In this document: one piece after another, positions 48,976 through 59,306 of the stretch
Numbering within the stretch: the first letter of the stretch is position 1
Layout of the letters: the number at the start of each line of letters is the position of its first letter
Assembly: GCA_032207245.1 (NCBI GenBank)
Contig: CM063503.1
Location: forward strand, 104,692,842-104,756,841
Source of the DNA: Pardosa pseudoannulata
Lineage: Eukaryota; Arthropoda; Arachnida; Araneae; Lycosidae
DNA length: 64,000 bases
Direction: 5' to 3'
Notes under the pieces: model-generated
What the model saw: the letters and a program-made list of their open reading frames with translations, nothing else
The model's database searches: none
Told to the model about the DNA's origin: nothing
Position numbers and translations under genes: made by a program

Positions 48976-51724
48976 TAAGGTATTAAGTTTTTAACTGGAA
49001 TATAATAATCAAACAATATTTTCTGAAACTTAATCTCAAGCTGCTTTATCACATCGAAAGTATCAAGTCATATATTGTAAAATTGAGGTACTATACCGTA
49101 CCATTTGGTTGTTTTTATATACTGCCTCTTACATACGATTTATTCAATCTAAATAAGTGTTATTAGAGAATACTTATGGTGCATCAAGGAAAATGTTTTG
49201 CAATTTTTTTCTATATTTTTAAAATTTACTATATATTTGAAAAAAAACTGCACTAAGAAAGAGCCTCGCCAATTCAAATAGAGGTTAAGGGAAGCCAGTT
49301 ATGTTATAAAGATAAAAAATACTAAAACTAGAAAAAGAGATCCAGCCAAAATTCTGTGCATTTCGAGAGAAATTTGCTTAGAACTTTTGTATAAAAAATG
49401 AATTCTAAATTTATATGGAAAATTTTGAGTTGCTTCTAGAGAAACTTCAACAACTAAATTATATTTCTGTTATTTATTATATGAAAAATAAAGCTACAGA
49501 ATAAAATGATTTTTAAAGTACATAAACAAATATATTTCAAAATATATCAGAAAAACCACGTGATGGGTTTCCAATACAACTTTATGTATTTATTTGTTTT
49601 AATAGAACATTAAAAAATATCTGTACACATGCAAAATAAAGTATTTCAAAATCCTTGCTCAAACAACTAATATAAAACTAGAACGATATTGTTTAGAAAA
49701 GCATACCTTCACGAAAAACTCATGCTTCAGCTATCTCAGTATATAAAGAATCAAAGCTATCCATAAATCTTGACAAAATGTGCTATTGATGTAAAGAAAG
49801 TAAAAATTGCAACATTTTCCAAAATCTACAAATATCCTTCTATATTTTTCTAGAAATGCACTACTAACATTTTCAAACTAAATTACTTGCCTTATTCAAA
49901 AATTACGCTTTACATATTACAAAAATTAAATTTTCTATTTATTTAATTATATATCTATCAAACCAGTTTTCAGCTGTTATTCAAAGTTTTCCATATTTAA
50001 ATAGCTAACATTTAAACTTAATCATTCACATTTTCTCTTTAATTAAATAAGAAATGAAAGCCGAAAAATTTCAGTGTAATTCGTATTTCATATATCAATC
50101 TGTTGATAGAAGAGATTTACTAATCATTTAAAGGAATATTAAATACGGTAATCTGCGAGTATTTTCTGAATTTATTAAGACCAGATATTTTATTGATACA
50201 GCATAGCTATAGAGGGGAGTACTATTAATATTTAACAACGTAATGTTGCATTTGGATTAAAGTCCCTTGTTATTAAATCTCAGTAGGTAGACAACATAAC
50301 AAAGACTAAAGATTGGTTTTGGTACATTCAAAATGCAGATAAAAATATATGTATTATTCAATTTTCCTGCTAGTTTATTACCATATGATGCAGGATGAAT
50401 AAGATATAGTATTAATTTAAAATACATATTTCTAAATCATCTGTTATTATAATAATCTGTATAAACTGTAGTATATAAAACAAGCGAGTAATATATAAAC
50501 AACTGATTTGTATAGTACTCAGACTGTATCATTAATAAATTCATGTATAAAATACTGTAATCCAGCTAAATTTATTTTATATATAAATTCTTCTACTCTT
50601 CAAATACAATTTGAAAATCTTAAATTGAATCAGTTCAATTATTTGAAAGCAGATGAATATATCTATGAATTTTAATAATAGTTTCAAAAATATTTTCTTA
50701 CAAATCTTTTTTTTAATACATAGGAAACAAAAAGAGATCCGGAGTATTAAAAAAATTAAATTAATAATAATTGTAAGAGTTAGGTATTGATCCATTTTCT
50801 TCAATTTTAAACAATATCACCAGTGTTTATTTTGTCATATATGTATAAAAGCAATGTTTTAAAAGGAATCTTTGGTTTATAATTTATGAAATTAATTTTA
50901 TATTAAAATATTTTATTACCAAATCTAGAGATCTTGAACAAGACAGAGCCTTAGCAGTTTGAGTAGTTTCAGTTAGAATGTTAATGTTTGTGAGGAAAAT
51001 TATCAAATTATATTCAAAATAATTTTCCGTTAGCTAGTGGTTCATGTCATCTCGACCATGGAAGGCATTCATAATAAATATAAAATAGATTGGTTGGAAA
51101 AAGTACGATTTACTTTTCTCTTTACGATTGGTACTAAGACTAATATATATTTCTTTCAGGCAGTTCCGAACTTTCTTTTACGTCAACAGCAGGATTCGAA
51201 TGCATAGAATCAGGTACTGCAAAGCTTTCTTCTACTTTTTTAGCCTTAATTGGAAAGAGTTTACTTAGCGAAAGATAATCACTGCTTTCTATTTACGTAA
51301 AAGAAATTTAAAAGAAGAACAAAACGAAACATTAATGAAGTTATTAAAATTGAAGGAAATTTAGACTTTTATAATAAGTAAAGATATACGCCTACACATT
51401 TTAAAAGAAGATGACTAAAGAAGATGAATTAAATTTATACTTACAAAAATGTTTTATAGAAGTATTGACGAGCCAGTATTTTTAGATGCACAATTCAGGT
51501 AGATATACAGAAAAAACTCACCACCTTGATTGTAAACGCGGTAAAGCAGGAGACATTATAACCAGGAACTGGTGATTAGTACAGCTGGAACGGGATCCTT
51601 CCTAAGGTATATGCTACATTGTAACCTTGTATGAACTTTTAATCGGCCCCGCATAATTTACATTCGTATGACTGTCGAATAGTAAATATTTAAACACTAG
51701 TCCTTATAAAATTGCTTTATACAT
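48976..51724. other. AT-rich intergenic sequence
   Basis: No gene recognised. About 49000-49300 may hold further decayed LINE sequence. About 51530-51650 is GC-richer; read on the minus strand it ends in a donor-like AAGGTGGTGAGT, but no convincing exon is readable. Confidence 0.4.
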
Positions 51725-52112
51725 CCTTGGAATCCTTATGTGAAAGAAACTGTAATATCAACGATTGGAAGTGTAATGTAATTATTTGCTACTTTGAAAT
51801 AATTTGACTTAAGCCACTTACATCATTAAAACCTTCGTTGTACGTTGAATTTTACTGTACTAATTTGTAAATTAAACATATCCTTTTGTTTATAAAACGT
51901 ATATGGTAGCTGCTACATCAGTGAACGGCTACAGACTTTACCAGAATTCCAGATGAAAGAAATTGTAATTTATACTTTTCAAAGTGTCATTTAATAAATT
52001 TTACTTTTCAATAATATGATTAAAGCCACTTACGGAATTAAAAGTCTTCTGTGTACATTGAAATTTGCTAAACTAATTTGCATATTGGACCTATACTTTC
52101 ACCACCAGTGAG
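51725..52112. repeat. Diverged tandem duplication, period about 213 bp
   Basis: TGAAAGAAACTGTAAT at 51741 matches TGAAAGAAATTGTAAT at 51954. Downstream blocks recur in the same order (AAGCCACTTAC, TTCGTTGTACGTTGAA against TTCTGTGTACATTGAA, and ACTAATTTG). It is non-coding. Confidence 0.8.
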
Positions 52113-53654
52113 ATGTCCTTTAATATTTCTGTCAGAAGCTCTAAAAGGTATCAATAAAATAGTTCTAAAAGGCCTTTGAAATATATTTCTTTGTAACGAC
52201 CAAATGGCCCATGGAAAAGTAGGAGGAAATCGTAGTTTTTCCGAAGATATTTCATGTATAGAGTTTTTGATGTAAATGCTCCAGACAGCTATCGTTTTAC
52301 AACTGAGAATGGTTTTCCAACACGTTTTTACTGCAGTAGATTATATAATTTAAGAACTTTTATTTCTGTTTCTCCTACTTCCCATCAGTAAGCATATTAT
52401 TGCACAGTTTTATTTAACAAGGAATCAGAATTATAATATCTTAAAGGTATATTCAAATATACATTTTTTAAAGTCTATTAATACTCGACCATTGGTTGAT
52501 TCCCTGTCTTTTTACTCTTACTCCACAAATAAAAACCTCACACAGAGAGTCATAAAAGAAGTCTTTTCTAACTGACCTGGAAGATTGCAACCAGTTTTCA
52601 GTGTAGTTACAAGTAGTTTGTGTAATTTTTCAACATTATACTGCATTTTATTACAGAAATTGGTCTTTTAGACCATAGCTCGATTAGTTACATTTGTGTA
52701 TTTTTCCTCCAATTTCATCTCCCATTCATGGAACATTTTACAATTTTGGCTGACACGGACGACACTACAACGTTACATACATAAAAAAGCATTGATGATA
52801 AGCTGCTGTCATCTTTTGAACACTTTATTTATCGGTTGCGCATTTTATGCCTTAACGGGGAGGCCAACATTGCAGAATATACCTTATATTGCTAAACAGT
52901 GTGTAAAAATAAATGAACCTTCTATTGGAAATATGTGCTTTAAATTATTTCAATGAAATGAGTCTTCCAGCTATTGCTTTTAGCCCATTCTTTAAATTAT
53001 CTATCTACAAATTTTCGCCTTAGGCCACAATTTAGTTACAGCTACATAGAGTTTTGAACTGATCAGTTAAGATAACGATATTTTGATTTAAACATTCGAG
53101 GGTAATCTACATATGTATAACTTTTAATAAAGATTTTGGTTTTAAAGATTATGTAGACTTCTATTTTAAACGGTTGCAGAATCAGACCAGAAATCTCGAA
53201 TAGCACAGCTTATTCCTTAGTAAGAGTGATCTTAATTTCATTTTTTCATAAATTATTATTTGTAATTAGACTTACTATAGGACTAAAACTGCTGATTCAT
53301 AAAGGCTTCTTTGACTTAAAAGGAATTTAAGTTACTGAATTGACTACCTCGCTTTCAAACATTAAGTAACATTCTAATTTTGAGATAAACTTCAAGTGAG
53401 ACAAAGTATATTAGCCTGAGGTTTTCAGTATTCCTTCTTAAATTTCTATAACTTTATAAGAACATTCAGTACTATACACTCTAGTAATGAAGAGTCATAA
53501 GGTAATAAGAGAATGATTTGATCAATTCTGTTAGAAAATCCTAAGGACCAATACATTAATGAGAAAGTAAAGGAAATCATCACATAATAAATGATCATAT
53601 ATAGGGAACATAGTTAAACAAATTAATAAAATACTTAAAAACTAAGAACAATAA
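52113..53654. other. AT-rich intergenic sequence, left flank of the gypsy element
   Basis: An open frame at 52696-52956 has no domain. Nothing else recognised. The bases immediately before the LTR are AACAATAA; the 4-6 bp duplication expected of gypsy insertion cannot be checked because the right end lies outside the window. Confidence 0.45.
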
Positions 53655-53679
53655 TGCCGCATAAAGAAACTTAGCCAAC

Positions 53680-53751
53680 TAGCTAAGTGGCCGAATGGTC
53701 AAAGCACGCGATCCAGACCCAGAGATTGTGGGTTCGATGCTTGACATGGCA
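53680..53751 (+). promoter_or_regulatory. tRNA-like module inside LTR U3 (possible Pol III promoter)
   Basis: TGGCCGAATGG (about 53689-53699) fits the A-box consensus of tRNA genes. GGTTCGATGC (53731-53740) fits most of the B box. Between them CGATC and GATTG can pair as an anticodon-like stem. The spacing is that of a tRNA. Acceptor and T stems are not well formed, so a working tRNA is unlikely. It lies upstream of the Pol II TATA box and is repeated in the second LTR with one base change. Pol III use is inference. Confidence 0.6.
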
Positions 53752-53871
53752 GTTTATCCAAAGTACGGATTTTTAATTTAAAAATGTTGTTTATTGTTTC
53801 CTTATGTTCTTGAATATTCTAGATCTTTCTTTAATATGTAAATTAGTTATTTCTCGAATGTTCTGTTCGGG

Positions 53872-53878
53872 TATAAAA
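53872..53878 (+). promoter_or_regulatory. TATA box of the 5' LTR
   Basis: TATAAAA within TTCGGGTATAAAAGCTGA. It lies 124 bp before the LTR end, as expected for an LTR Pol II promoter starting element transcription. Confidence 0.8.
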
Positions 53879-53943
53879 GCTGATACCCACTAGTTGTAGA
53901 CAACTCCTCGATCCTGTAAAGTTGCGAGTTGCTACTTAGCTTA

Positions 53944-53949
53944 AATAAA
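53944..53949 (+). promoter_or_regulatory. Polyadenylation signal in the LTR
   Basis: AATAAA about 46 bp before the LTR end, downstream of the TATA box. It would serve 3' end formation in a 3' LTR. Confidence 0.7.
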
Positions 53950-53999
53950 TTGTTCTGTTAAGTTAAACGGTGTGTTCATTCAAATCTTCGTGACAAATT

Positions 54000-54017
54000 T
54001 GGTGGAGGCGTCGGGTA
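54000..54017 (+). other. Primer binding site, copy 1
   Basis: TGGTGGAGGCGTCGGGTA starts four bases after the LTR end. A TGG start is complementary to a tRNA CCA tail, and TTTGGTGG-type sequences after the LTR are common in metazoan gypsy elements. The primer tRNA is not identified. Confidence 0.65.
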
Positions 54018-54127
54018 CCGATTTCGCCATTGTGGATAACTCTGACAGTGTTCGCAGAAGTCTCCGTTTAAGAGGATTACCTCCGGAATTTGGCCTGTAC
54101 GACCCAGAAAAAAGAAAGAAACAAATA

Positions 54128-55248
54128 ATGCCCGAAGATACAAAGCCTGTCGTGGTAACTCCTACCTACCCGCCCCTAAGAAACCCTTCAACCTTCCGTG
54201 GGGAGCCTGGAGATGACCCTCGGAAATGGCTTGCAGAATACGATCGAGTGGCAAAGTTCAACTAATGGGATGAAATGATGTGTCTTGCAAACGTCTATTT
54301 TTTAGTAGACGGTACGGCCAAACAGTGGTACATAAATAATGAAGATACCTTGGACTCCTGGGACGCATTCAAGAGGGGTTTAAATGAACTTTTGGGCGAT
54401 CGTCTCAAGTACACAAAAAGGCCGAAGAACAACTAAAATGTAGAGCTCAAAGGGCAGGAGAGAGTACTCAGTCCTACATTCAGAGTGTATTAGGGCTTTG
54501 TCAAGAAGTCAATCCTTCAATGTCCGACAACGAGAAAGTATCTCACTTAATGAAAGGAGTTGCTGAAGATATGTACCAAGTGCTCTTAATGAAAGAAGTG
54601 AAGACTACAGCTGACTTCATCAAGTGGTGTAACTACATTGAGGACATGAGGCAAAAAAGAATTGGCCGAAAATTTGAGAGACTACCAAACATCGTACCAG
54701 TTGCAACCATGGAGGAAGAGACAGATTTAGTGTCTCTTATCCGTAGAATTGTACGCGAAGAGGTAAATCGATTAGTAAATCAAGTCGACGAGTTTCCGGA
54801 CCCCTATTCCCAGCCGCTACAGACCGTCATCCAAGACGAAGTCGAAAGAGCTTTGGCGCCAGTGGTCGTAAAGTCTGCAGACGCCCAACGACGTCCCACG
54901 TATGCAGCCGCTGTGACGAGGAAACCTAGAAGTTCTGTCCAGAGATCAGCACCGCAGCCCAGGAAAACAGACCTATGGAGAACGACCGACAACAGACCAG
55001 TTTGTTTCCACTGTGGACGCCCTGGACACGTCGTACGCTATTGCCGTGAGAGGAAGGCCATTTTTGACGATTATCGAGCCCGCCGACAGAACTTCGATGA
55101 CGCTGACGATGAGTTTCGCCGACCCAGCCCCGAACGCCGTTCTTTTCCTAGTCCTACTAGAGGCCGATCACCAACCCGTCGTTTCCGATCGCCGTCGCCA
55201 TATCGTCGATCAGGTCAATCTCCAAGCCGTAGAAACGAGGAAAACTAA
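54128..55248 (+). pseudogene. gag: Gypsy gag, copy 1 (broken)
   Basis: Gag forms the particle and packages element RNA. The first Met of the frame is at 54128 (MPEDTKPVVV), though the frame is open upstream through the primer site into the LTR. An in-frame TAA at 54263-54265 replaces the Lys codon of copy 2. One base is missing in the A-run at 54415-54419. From there the second part is open to TAA at 55246-55248. In that part (counted from 54520) the nucleocapsid knuckle CFHCGRPGHVVRYC has C162, C165, H170 and C175 in CCHC spacing. A tail of Ser-Pro and Arg-Ser repeats (about residues 200-240) follows, probably RNA-binding. The stop and the frameshift prevent a full product. Confidence 0.9.
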
Positions 55249-55310
55249 GCAGAGCGACCTTTCGAGGAGGTGAGGCCGCATGTAATGAAAATCCTCCATC
55301 GGCCGCAAGG

Positions 55311-56099
55311 ATGACGGGTAACCACCTCGATGTTCTGGTAGATAATCAGCCGATCCGTGCTCTAGTAGATTCTGGAGCCTCATTTTCCGTCGTCTCCGAT
55401 AAGTTTCGTCGATCCTTAAAGAAAGTTATGTTCACTGACACCAAGAACACTATGCTGAAAGTCGCTAATGGCAATTTTGTTAGGCCGCTGGGAAAATGTG
55501 TTCTGCGTGTCGTTATAAATAGACGAGAGCTGCCTGTTGAATTCATCGTCCTACAACATTGTAGTCACGACGTAATCCTCGGATGGGACTTTTTGGAAGC
55601 TTCTCAAGCTGTGATAGACTGTGGCAGAAGTGAACTGTTGATAGAAGATACTTGCCAAGAAACCAAGGCACTAGACGCATGGAAGGTGTATGCCACGAAG
55701 GACTACAAGCTTAAGCCACGCTCAATGACAAGAATAGCAGTATCAGGACTAGATATCGGAAGAAACATAAGCGTAATCGTGGATGGCAATAGACACTTGC
55801 TGCTCGAAAGAAACCTTGCTATACCATCGATGGTATCCTCATACCATAATGGACAAAGTCAGATTTGGATTGCTAACATGCAAGCCAAAGATCAAGTCAT
55901 TCCTAAAGGAATGTACGTAGGCGAAGCTGGGCTCCTGGATGAAGGGTACATATGCGAGATTGCGGAAACAAAAAAAAGTACGAGTACTCTCCAGGAGCCA
56001 ATACAGATACACCAAGATGATATCCGAGTTGAACAGCGAAAGAAAACGCAAGTTAGTCAAGCTCCTACAAGCCTTTTCGGAAATCTTTACAATAGCTAA
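55311..56099 (+). pseudogene. Gypsy protease and linker, copy 1
   Basis: Aspartic protease that would cut the Gag-Pol polyprotein. LVDSGAS at residues 18-24 holds the catalytic Asp (D20), and VILGWDFL near residue 90 is the conserved second motif. The ATG at 55311 lies 62 bases after the gag stop, but this frame is already open from 55233 and so overlaps the end of gag by 16 bases in the -1 frame. The protease itself looks intact. Past about residue 225 the frame departs from copy 2, because bases are missing at about 55995-56030. It then runs on in a wrong frame to 56099, so it is cut off from reverse transcriptase. Confidence 0.9.
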
Positions 56100-57750
56100 C
56101 AAGTCGACAGCCGCAAAGACAAATGTGAAACACAGGATCAATACGGGTGACCATGCTCCAATTTACCAAAGGGCTTACCGAGTTTCACCGACTGAAAGAC
56201 GCATAATTCGCGAAGAAGTTCAGAAAATGCTTGACCAAGGTATTGTCCAGCCATCTGAGAGTCCGTGGTCATCTCCCGTCGTACTCATAAGGAAAAAAGA
56301 TGGAAGCTGGCGCTTTTGCGTGGACTATCGCAAACTGAATAGAATCACGAAGAAAGATGTTTATCCTCTGCCCCGTATTGACGATACTCTGGACTGTTTA
56401 AAAGGCGCAAAGTTCTTTTCTTCCATGGATCTCCGATCTGGTTACTGGCAGATAGAAGTGGATGAAGCAGATCGTGAAAAGACGGCATTTATTACTCCAG
56501 AAGGTTTATACGAATTTAAAGTCATGCCGTTTGGACTTTGCAATGCACCGGCGACTTTTGAAAGAATGATGGACAATTTGCTGCGTCATCTCAAATGGAC
56601 TATGTGCCTGTGTTACCTGGACGACATAGTAGTTTTCTCGGAAAGTTACGAAGACCACCTTATCCGATTAAGGACAGTTCTGAAATGCATTCAAGAAGCG
56701 GGACTCATACTTAACCCCAAGAAGTGCCTTTTTGCTGCTAAAGGAGTAAAAATCCTTGGCCATCTCGTATCCAGTAGCGGTGTCCGTCCAGATCCCGACA
56801 AAGTGAAAGCCGTGACCAATTTCCCTACTCCGCAGAACTTACATGACGTACGAAGTTTTCTTGGACTTTGCTCCTACTTCAGAAGGTTCATTAAGGGCTT
56901 TTGCTATCTCGCAGAGCCCCTGCAGGTTCTGTTGAAAGGCGATGCGAAATTTCATTGGGGTTCTAAAGAGGTAGAGGCTTTTGACAACCTGAAGAAGGCG
57001 CTTACATCTGATCCAGTATTGGGGATATTCGACGAAAGATGCCCTACAGAAATTCATACAGATGCCAGCGGATATGGTATTGGAGCAGTTCTGGTTCAAA
57101 TGCAGAATGAAGTCGAAAAGGTCATTGCTTACGCCTCTAGGACCCTGACAAAGGCCGAAAAAAATTATTCTACTACAGAACGGGAATGCCTTGCCGTCAT
57201 ATGGGCTATCAATAAATTCCGGCCATACCTGTTTGGAAGACATTTTACCGTCGTGACAGATCACCATTCATTGTGCTGGCTTATGACTCTAAAGGATCCC
57301 TCAGGCAGACTGGCAAGGTGGGCTCTGCGACTCCAAGAACATAATTTTTCAGTAAAATACAAATCGGGTAGGAAGCATAACGATGCCGACGCTCTCTCGA
57401 GGAATCCAATAGACGAAGAGACTGAGACGCAAGATCAATTTTTAGCAGTAACCACTAGTATAGACCTCGCTGTCGAGCAGAAGAAAGATCCAGACATAGC
57501 AAAAATGATCCTTCCGAAGATCGGATCATCCACCGAAAGGCAATTTGATTTAATTGATGGAGTCCTATGCAGAAAGAATTTTGATCCAGCTGGAAAGACA
57601 TGGTTGCCCGTCATTCCCAAACATTTACGTGCAGACATACTTAAACATTTCCACGACGCGCGCTACCGCAGGGCATCTTGGCTTTGCGAAAACGTACGAC
57701 AGGATCCGGAAAAGATTTTACTGGCCAGGGATGTACCGAAATGTTATTAG
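55939..57750 (+). pseudogene. Gypsy reverse transcriptase and RNase H, copy 1
   Basis: This long open frame of 603 codons holds RT and RNase H; true homology starts near residue 26. RT converts element RNA to DNA: the catalytic Asp in [10 protein letters not shown] is D164 and the YLDD pair is D228/D229. RNase H follows, with D375 in HTDASGYG, an acidic TTERE near 414-416, D441 in VVTDHHSL and D482/D484 in NDADALSR. All catalytic residues are visible, so this enzyme part is the best preserved in the copy. After about 57657 the frame is wrong because of one extra base, and the last 30 or so residues are not real. It lacks a proper connection to protease upstream. Confidence 0.95.
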
Positions 57751-58239
57751 ATATGTCATGCACTGCCGCGATTGCCAAAGGAAAAAGTCAGTTCCACAAC
57801 TACCACCTGGACGACTGGTTTCTATCCCTCCTGCTGTCGCACCTTTTCATCGAATTGGGATAGATCTGCTTGGGAGATTTCCTAAATCTGCCCATGGTAA
57901 TAAATGGATCGCAGTATGCACCGATTATTGTACACGCTATGCAGTAACTAAAGCTTTACCAACTGCTGAAGACGAAGAGGTAGCTAAGTTCCTGCTCGAA
58001 GAGATTCTTCTAAAACATGGAGCTCCTCGAGTTATTATTACAGATCTTGGAGCCGTTTTTCAATCCAGAGTTGTTTCCGCTCTCGTCGAATTGTGCAATA
58101 TCGATCATCGCATGACGACTGCCTATCATCCCCAGACAAATGGCTTGACGGAGCGCCTTAACAAAACTCTAGCCGATATGCTGTCCATGTATGTTGACAA
58201 CGAACAGAAAAACTGGGACGAAATTCTACCATTTGTGAG
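57659..58239 (+). pseudogene. Gypsy integrase N-terminal and core part, copy 1
   Basis: Integrase inserts the DNA copy. In the frame after the extra base at about 57657, GHLGFAKTYDRIRKRFYWPG and MHCRDC give the second His and the Cys pair of the HHCC zinc domain. The first His pair lies just across the frameshift. The core follows: Asp in GIDLLGRF, Asp in IITDLGAVF and Glu in NGLTERLNK, the D,D35E triad. Copy 2 has TDRG where this one has TDLG. One base is missing at about 58237 relative to copy 2, which throws out the C-terminus. Confidence 0.9.
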
Positions 58240-58800
58240 TTCGCCTATAACACTGCCAAGGAGGAGACAACAGGATTCACACCGTTCTACCTAGTCCATG
58301 GACGTGAAGCCGAAACGACGCTGGATACGATGTTTCCGTTCTGCCCTGATGATGCAACTAACGATTACATAGCCAAGACCATTTCCAGAGCAGAAGAGTC
58401 TAGACAGTTGGCTCGAACGCATACTCTGAGAGCGCAAGATAAAGACCGTCGACGTTATGACTCTAAGCACCGAGTGGTGTCTTATAGTCCTGGAGACCTC
58501 GTATGGGTTTATACCCCGGTCCGAAAGGTCGGTCTTTCAGAGAAGCTCTTAAGGAGGTATTTCGGTCCCTATCAAGTATTGCGCCGTCTATCCGACGTTA
58601 CCTATGAAGTGCAAGATTTCGATCCTTCCTCCCGAAAAAGAAAACCAAAAGACGTTGTCCATGTTTTACGTATGAAGCCGTACCATGATCCGACGAAGCA
58701 GACCGAAAGTGAAGATGGACGTAATCCATGTGTCGTCCTTCCGGAAGAGAGGTCAAAAGAAATTTACAAGGGACCTGTGACACGCTCCAGATCTAAATAG
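58240..58800 (+). pseudogene. Gypsy integrase C-terminal part with GPY/F module, copy 1
   Basis: Continues integrase in a further frame after the base lost at about 58237. It begins FAYNTAKEETTGF and includes YSPGDLVWVYTPVRK. RRYFGPYQVLRR is the GPY/F module, thought to aid multimerisation and target binding. It ends in a basic RSRSK tail with TAG at 58798-58800. No chromodomain is visible after it. Confidence 0.9.
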
Positions 58801-58820
58801 CAGCGAGACGCTGTCTTTTT

Positions 58821-58833
58821 GAGATGGGAGCAA
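58821..58833 (+). other. Polypurine tract before the middle LTR
   Basis: GAGATGGGAGCAA lies directly before the LTR start TGCCGC. A purine-rich stretch here primes plus-strand DNA synthesis. Confidence 0.75.
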
Positions 58834-58858
58834 TGCCGCATAAAGAAACTTAGCCAAC

Positions 58859-58930
58859 TAGCTAAGTGGCCGAATGGTCAAAGCACGCGATCCAGACCCG
58901 GAGATTGTGGGTTCGATGCTTGACATGGCA
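58859..58930 (+). promoter_or_regulatory. tRNA-like module, second LTR
   Basis: Same A-box-like TGGCCGAATGG and B-box-like GGTTCGATGC as in the first LTR. A single base differs in the anticodon-like loop (CAGACCCGGAG here). Confidence 0.6.
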
Positions 58931-59050
58931 GTTTATCCAAAGTACGGATTTTTAATTTAAAAATGTTGTTTATTGTTTCCTTATGTTCTTGAATATTCTA
59001 GATCTTTCTTTAATATGTAAATTAGTTATTTCTCGAATGTTCTGTTCGGG

Positions 59051-59057
59051 TATAAAA
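59051..59057 (+). promoter_or_regulatory. TATA box of the middle LTR
   Basis: TATAAAA, same context as in the first LTR. It would drive copy 2. Confidence 0.8.
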
Positions 59058-59122
59058 GCTGATACCCACTAGTTGTAGACAACTTCTCGATCCTGTAAAG
59101 TTGCGAGTTGCTACTTAGCTTC

Positions 59123-59128
59123 AATAAA
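59123..59128 (+). promoter_or_regulatory. Polyadenylation signal, middle LTR
   Basis: AATAAA about 46 bp before the LTR end. It would end transcripts of copy 1. Confidence 0.7.
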
Positions 59129-59178
59129 TTGTTCTGTTACGTTAAACGGTGTGTTCATTCAAATCTTCGTGACAAATT

Positions 59179-59196
59179 TGGTGGAGGCGCCGGGTA
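59179..59196 (+). other. Primer binding site, copy 2
   Basis: TGGTGGAGGCGCCGGGTA, four bases after the LTR end, with one base different from copy 1 (GCGCC here, GCGTC there). Confidence 0.65.
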
Positions 59197-59306
59197 CCTA
59201 TTTCGCCATTGTGGATAATTCTGACAGTGTTCGCAGAAGTCTCCGTTTAAGAAGATTACCTCCGGAATTTGGCCTTTACGATCCAGAAATAAGAAAGAAG
59301 CAGATA

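Larger units (their letters stand above)
53655..53995 (+). repeat. Gypsy LTR, copy 1 (5')
   Basis: Starts TGCCGCATAAAG and ends CTTCGTGACA, so it has TG...CA ends; length 341 bp, identical to the second LTR. It holds a tRNA-like module, a TATA box and a polyadenylation signal, listed separately. By eye it differs from the second LTR at four bases. At ACTTAGC/GCTAAGT (about 53669-53688) there is a 7-bp inverted repeat. Confidence 0.95.
58834..59174 (+). repeat. Gypsy LTR shared by copies 1 and 2
   Basis: 341 bp, TG...CA ends. It is the 3' LTR of copy 1 and the 5' LTR of copy 2. The four differences from the first LTR are in the tRNA-like module (A to G), after the TATA box (C to T), beside AATAAA (A to C) and near the end (A to C). 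No host DNA separates it from either internal region. Confidence 0.95.

Noticed and set aside
53680..53751. Functional tRNA gene in the LTR
   Set aside because: Box A and box B are visible but acceptor and T stems do not pair properly, so only a tRNA-like module is called.
54804..57638. Several minus-strand open frames across gag and pol
   Set aside because: They mirror the real plus-strand frames and recur at the same places in copy 2 for that reason.
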